Part shown: positions 62,292 to 64,000 of the stretch, one piece after another
Layout of the letters: every line of letters begins with the position of its first letter
Position numbering within the stretch: position 1 is the stretch's first letter
From: Gemmatimonadota bacterium
GTDB lineage: Bacteria > Gemmatimonadota > Gemmatimonadetes > Longimicrobiales > Gaopeijiaceae
Direction: 5' to 3'
Assembly: GCA_040882465.1 (NCBI GenBank)
Contig: JBBEBG010000016.1
Coordinates: 1-64,000 of the forward strand
Length of the DNA: 64,000 nt
Notes under the pieces: generated by a model
Told to the model about the DNA's origin: nothing
Seen by the model: the letters and a program-made list of their open reading frames with translations, nothing else
Databases searched by the model: none
Made by a program: the position numbers and the translations under genes

Positions 62292-63518
62292 ATGAGACGG
62301 TCACCCTCCCTCACGCTCCCGCTCGCGATTGCCTTGCTCGCGGTGGCCCTCTCCGCGGCTCCCGCCGCGGATGCCTTCCCCGACGACTCCGCGCCCGCCA
62401 TCACTCCCGAAGAGCTCGGCCGCCTCCTTTTCTGGGATCCGATCCTCTCGGGTCCGATGGACGTAGCCTGCGCCACCTGCCACCACCCCGATCTCGCTTA
62501 CACGGACGGGAGGGACCTCTCCCTCGGCACCGAGTCCGTTGGCTTGGGTCCGACCCGGACCCGTGCGCCGGGAAGCGCGATTCCTGTGGTCCCGCGAAAC
62601 GCGCCCACTCTCCTCAACGCGGCGATGAACGGGCTCGACGATCGCGTGGGCCGAGGCCCGCAGGGGCAACGGGACGAGTTCGGCCAGATCGCAGCCGCCA
62701 TGGTCGAGCTGAGGCCCGAGCGAGCGCCGATGTTCTGGGACAGTCGCGTACGGAGCCTCGAGGCCCAAGCCCTGGAACCGCTCAAGGTCCGGGAAGAGAT
62801 GCGGGGTGACGCCTTTTCCGAGGACGTCGCCGTGGATTCGGTCGTCGCACGGCTGCGGGCCATCCCCGAGTACGTCGCCCTTTTCCAGGAGGCGTTTCCC
62901 TCGGAGATCGTGGTCACCGCCGACCAGGTCGCACGGGCCATCGCCGCCTTCGAGCGCACCCTGGTAGCCGTAGACTCTCCGTTCGACCGCTACCAGGCCG
63001 GTGAACTCGGCGCCCTGACCGAACAGGAGCGCCGCGGACTCGGGGCCTTCGACGACGCGCGGTGCACCCAGTGCCACGACGGTCCGATGCTCTCCGACTT
63101 CGATCTGCATGCCGAGGGTGTGGCGGAAAATCCGCTGCTGGCCGCTCCCGACGAAGGCGGCCGTCGTTTCCGCTTTCGAACGCCGTCGCTCAGAAACGTC
63201 GCCCTGACCGCGCCTTACATGCACAACGGGATGCTCGCCACGCTCGAGGACGTGCTCGCCTTTTACGACCGGGGACAGTCGGAAAATCCGAACGTCGGGA
63301 ACCGACGGAACCGCGGCGACGACGATGCAGGCAACTCCGGCGTGCGGCTCGCCACGCTGGATGGTGATTTCCGCCGCGTGCGCAACATGAACGACCGCGA
63401 GATGGCGGACATCATCGCCTTCCTGGGCGCCCTCACCGATCCCGGATTCGACCGCACGATCCCCGGGCGGGTCCCGAGTGGGCTTCCGCCGGGCGGAGCC
63501 ATCGCGTCGCGGGACTGA
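62292..63518 (+). CDS. Di-heme cytochrome c peroxidase / MauG family protein
   Basis: A 408-residue periplasmic di-heme protein. The signal peptide covers about residues 1-28. The first heme motif CATCHH is near residue 60 and the second CTQCHD near residue 258; the conserved spacing and the segments FWDPILSG, FWDSRVRSLE, FRTPSLRNVALTAPYMHNG and MNDREMADIIAFLGALTD are typical. Family members reduce H2O2 with electrons from small cytochromes, or (MauG) modify a protein cofactor. The c'-like protein just across the intergenic region could be its electron donor. ATG at 62292 has AGGAGG four bases upstream; a longer reading to 62208 lacks a ribosome site and spoils the signal. Confidence 0.92.
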   Translation: MRRSPSLTLPLAIALLAVALSAAPAADAFPDDSAPAITPEELGRLLFWDPILSGPMDVACATCHHPDLAYTDGRDLSLGTESVGLGPTRTRAPGSAIPVVPRNAPTLLNAAMNGLDDRVGRGPQGQRDEFGQIAAAMVELRPERAPMFWDSRVRSLEAQALEPLKVREEMRGDAFSEDVAVDSVVARLRAIPEYVALFQEAFPSEIVVTADQVARAIAAFERTLVAVDSPFDRYQAGELGALTEQERRGLGAFDDARCTQCHDGPMLSDFDLHAEGVAENPLLAAPDEGGRRFRFRTPSLRNVALTAPYMHNGMLATLEDVLAFYDRGQSENPNVGNRRNRGDDDAGNSGVRLATLDGDFRRVRNMNDREMADIIAFLGALTDPGFDRTIPGRVPSGLPPGGAIASRD

Positions 63519-63530
63519 CGAAAAGAATAG

Positions 63531-63563
63531 CCGGGGCGGCCCGTCGCGGGCCGCCCCGGTTTT
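63531..63563. terminator. Bidirectional rho-independent terminator
   Basis: A perfect 13-base-pair stem, CCGGGGCGGCCCG (63531-63543) with CGGGCCGCCCCGG (63547-63559), has a 3-base loop. It is followed by TTTT on the plus strand, and on the minus strand by CTATTCTTTTC. It separates the convergent peroxidase and YfbK-like genes. Confidence 0.9.
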
Positions 63564-63591
63564 CGTCCCGCCCCTCTTGGGGGTACCCCGA

Positions 63592-64000
63592 TTAGAAGCG
63601 CCCCGACGGCTCGTCCGGCCCCGCTTCCCGCTCCCCGGCGATGACCTGGTAGCGCTCCATCACCCGAACGAACTCCACGCGATACCCGTCGCGGTCCTCT
63701 CCCAAGCCATTCCGCGCCAGGGTGAGGAGCTGATCGGAAGTCGCCGATCCGCGGTGCTCGGAATCCCTGAGGATCATCCCGAATCCGGCGACGGCCGCCG
63801 CGAAGTTGAAGTCGGCGGACGGCCGGCTCACCCGGGGACCCACCGGATGCTCGAGGAGAGAGCTCTCGTCTTCGCCCGGCAACTTGTAACGGACCCGGAC
63901 AAAGGCGACTTCCGCGCCTTCCGACGTTCGCGCGACGCTCGCCGGATCGCGGTAACGCAAGGGATCGGTTCCCCCAATCTCGACCTCGCTTTCCACACCC
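63592..64000 (-). CDS. YfbK-like VWA-domain protein, C-terminal part (5' end off the window)
   Basis: This is the last about 135 residues of a larger protein. The segments AFVRVRYKLPGE, FAAAVAGFGMILRDSEH and DRDGYRVEFVRVMER match the C-terminal (DUF3520-type) domain of YfbK-like von Willebrand factor A proteins. In those the VWA domain lies upstream, beyond the right edge here. YfbK-like proteins are exported lipoproteins of unclear role. The stop is 29 bases after the bidirectional terminator. Confidence 0.82.
   Translation of the reverse strand, partial: GVESEVEIGGTDPLRYRDPASVARTSEGAEVAFVRVRYKLPGEDESSLLEHPVGPRVSRPSADFNFAAAVAGFGMILRDSEHRGSATSDQLLTLARNGLGEDRDGYRVEFVRVMERYQVIAGEREAGPDEPSGRF

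Noticed and set aside
1-64000. tRNA, rRNA, CRISPR arrays, insertion sequences or attachment sites
   Set aside because: I looked for cloverleaf-like spacers, regular direct repeats and transposase motifs and found none that hold up.

Overview
The window is a 64 kb piece of a high-GC bacterial chromosome whose gene content and gene style best fit Gemmatimonadota (an inference from content; no rRNA gene is present to confirm it). It is Gram-negative in layout: a TamA/BamA-type barrel lies next to a TamB-like protein, and there are SPOR, TonB-C, M16 and many exported c-type cytochrome or lipoprotein genes. I see no tRNA, rRNA, CRISPR array, insertion sequence or prophage. Almost all genes up to about 44 kb lie on the minus strand and are packed tightly, many joined by 4-base stop/start overlaps.

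Region 1 (1-25.2 kb) is mostly housekeeping. Read in the direction of transcription (right to left) it runs yebC, ruvC, ruvA, ruvB, queA, tgt, yajC, def, fmt, thiE/tenI, thiS, thiG, rsmB, a PASTA protein, a TlpA thioredoxin, a YbbR protein, tsaD, a metallophosphoesterase, a TamA/BamA-like barrel, a TamB-like protein, an HtpX-like protease and uvrA (cut by the left edge). Two genes in this chain (rsmB and thiE/tenI) lack an ATG, GTG or TTG at the expected N-terminus and appear to start at CTG inside a CTGA stop/start overlap.

Region 2 (25.3-44.4 kb) holds a rhomboid protease, ddl, a TonB-C lipoprotein coupled to mutS, an M19 dipeptidase, a frameshifted heavy-metal-associated (HMA) small gene, a SPOR protein, holA, an anti-sigma factor and its ECF sigma factor, a Nudix hydrolase, a pair of M16 peptidases, a TPR protein, an archaeal-type phosphoglycerate mutase, an HD-GYP response regulator with an exported partner, argJ, and an unannotated 50-residue ORF with a good terminator behind it.

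Region 3 (44.4-64 kb) is the accessory part. It has a beta-propeller protein divergent from a PQQ-dependent dehydrogenase. Next is a two-component pair in which a cNMP-domain histidine kinase is coupled to a response regulator fused to a thioredoxin-reductase-like flavoprotein without the redox cysteines. A c-type cytochrome lipoprotein with two paralogous DUF6644-like membrane proteins follows. A four-gene operon then encodes a PilB/GspE-type ATPase with a c-di-GMP-binding MshEN-like N-terminus, a J-domain protein, a HEAT-repeat protein and a divergent HD-GYP protein. The end has a DUF6152 gene with two paralogous exported proteins, a second cytochrome c'-like protein, a di-heme peroxidase (MauG/CCP type), and the 3' part of a YfbK-like VWA protein.

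The best candidates for undescribed biology are the ATPase/J/HEAT/HD operon (the last two proteins share an N-terminal domain), the kinase/flavoprotein response-regulator pair, and the scattered cytochrome/DUF6644/DUF6152/PQQ set, which looks like an envelope oxidation system.
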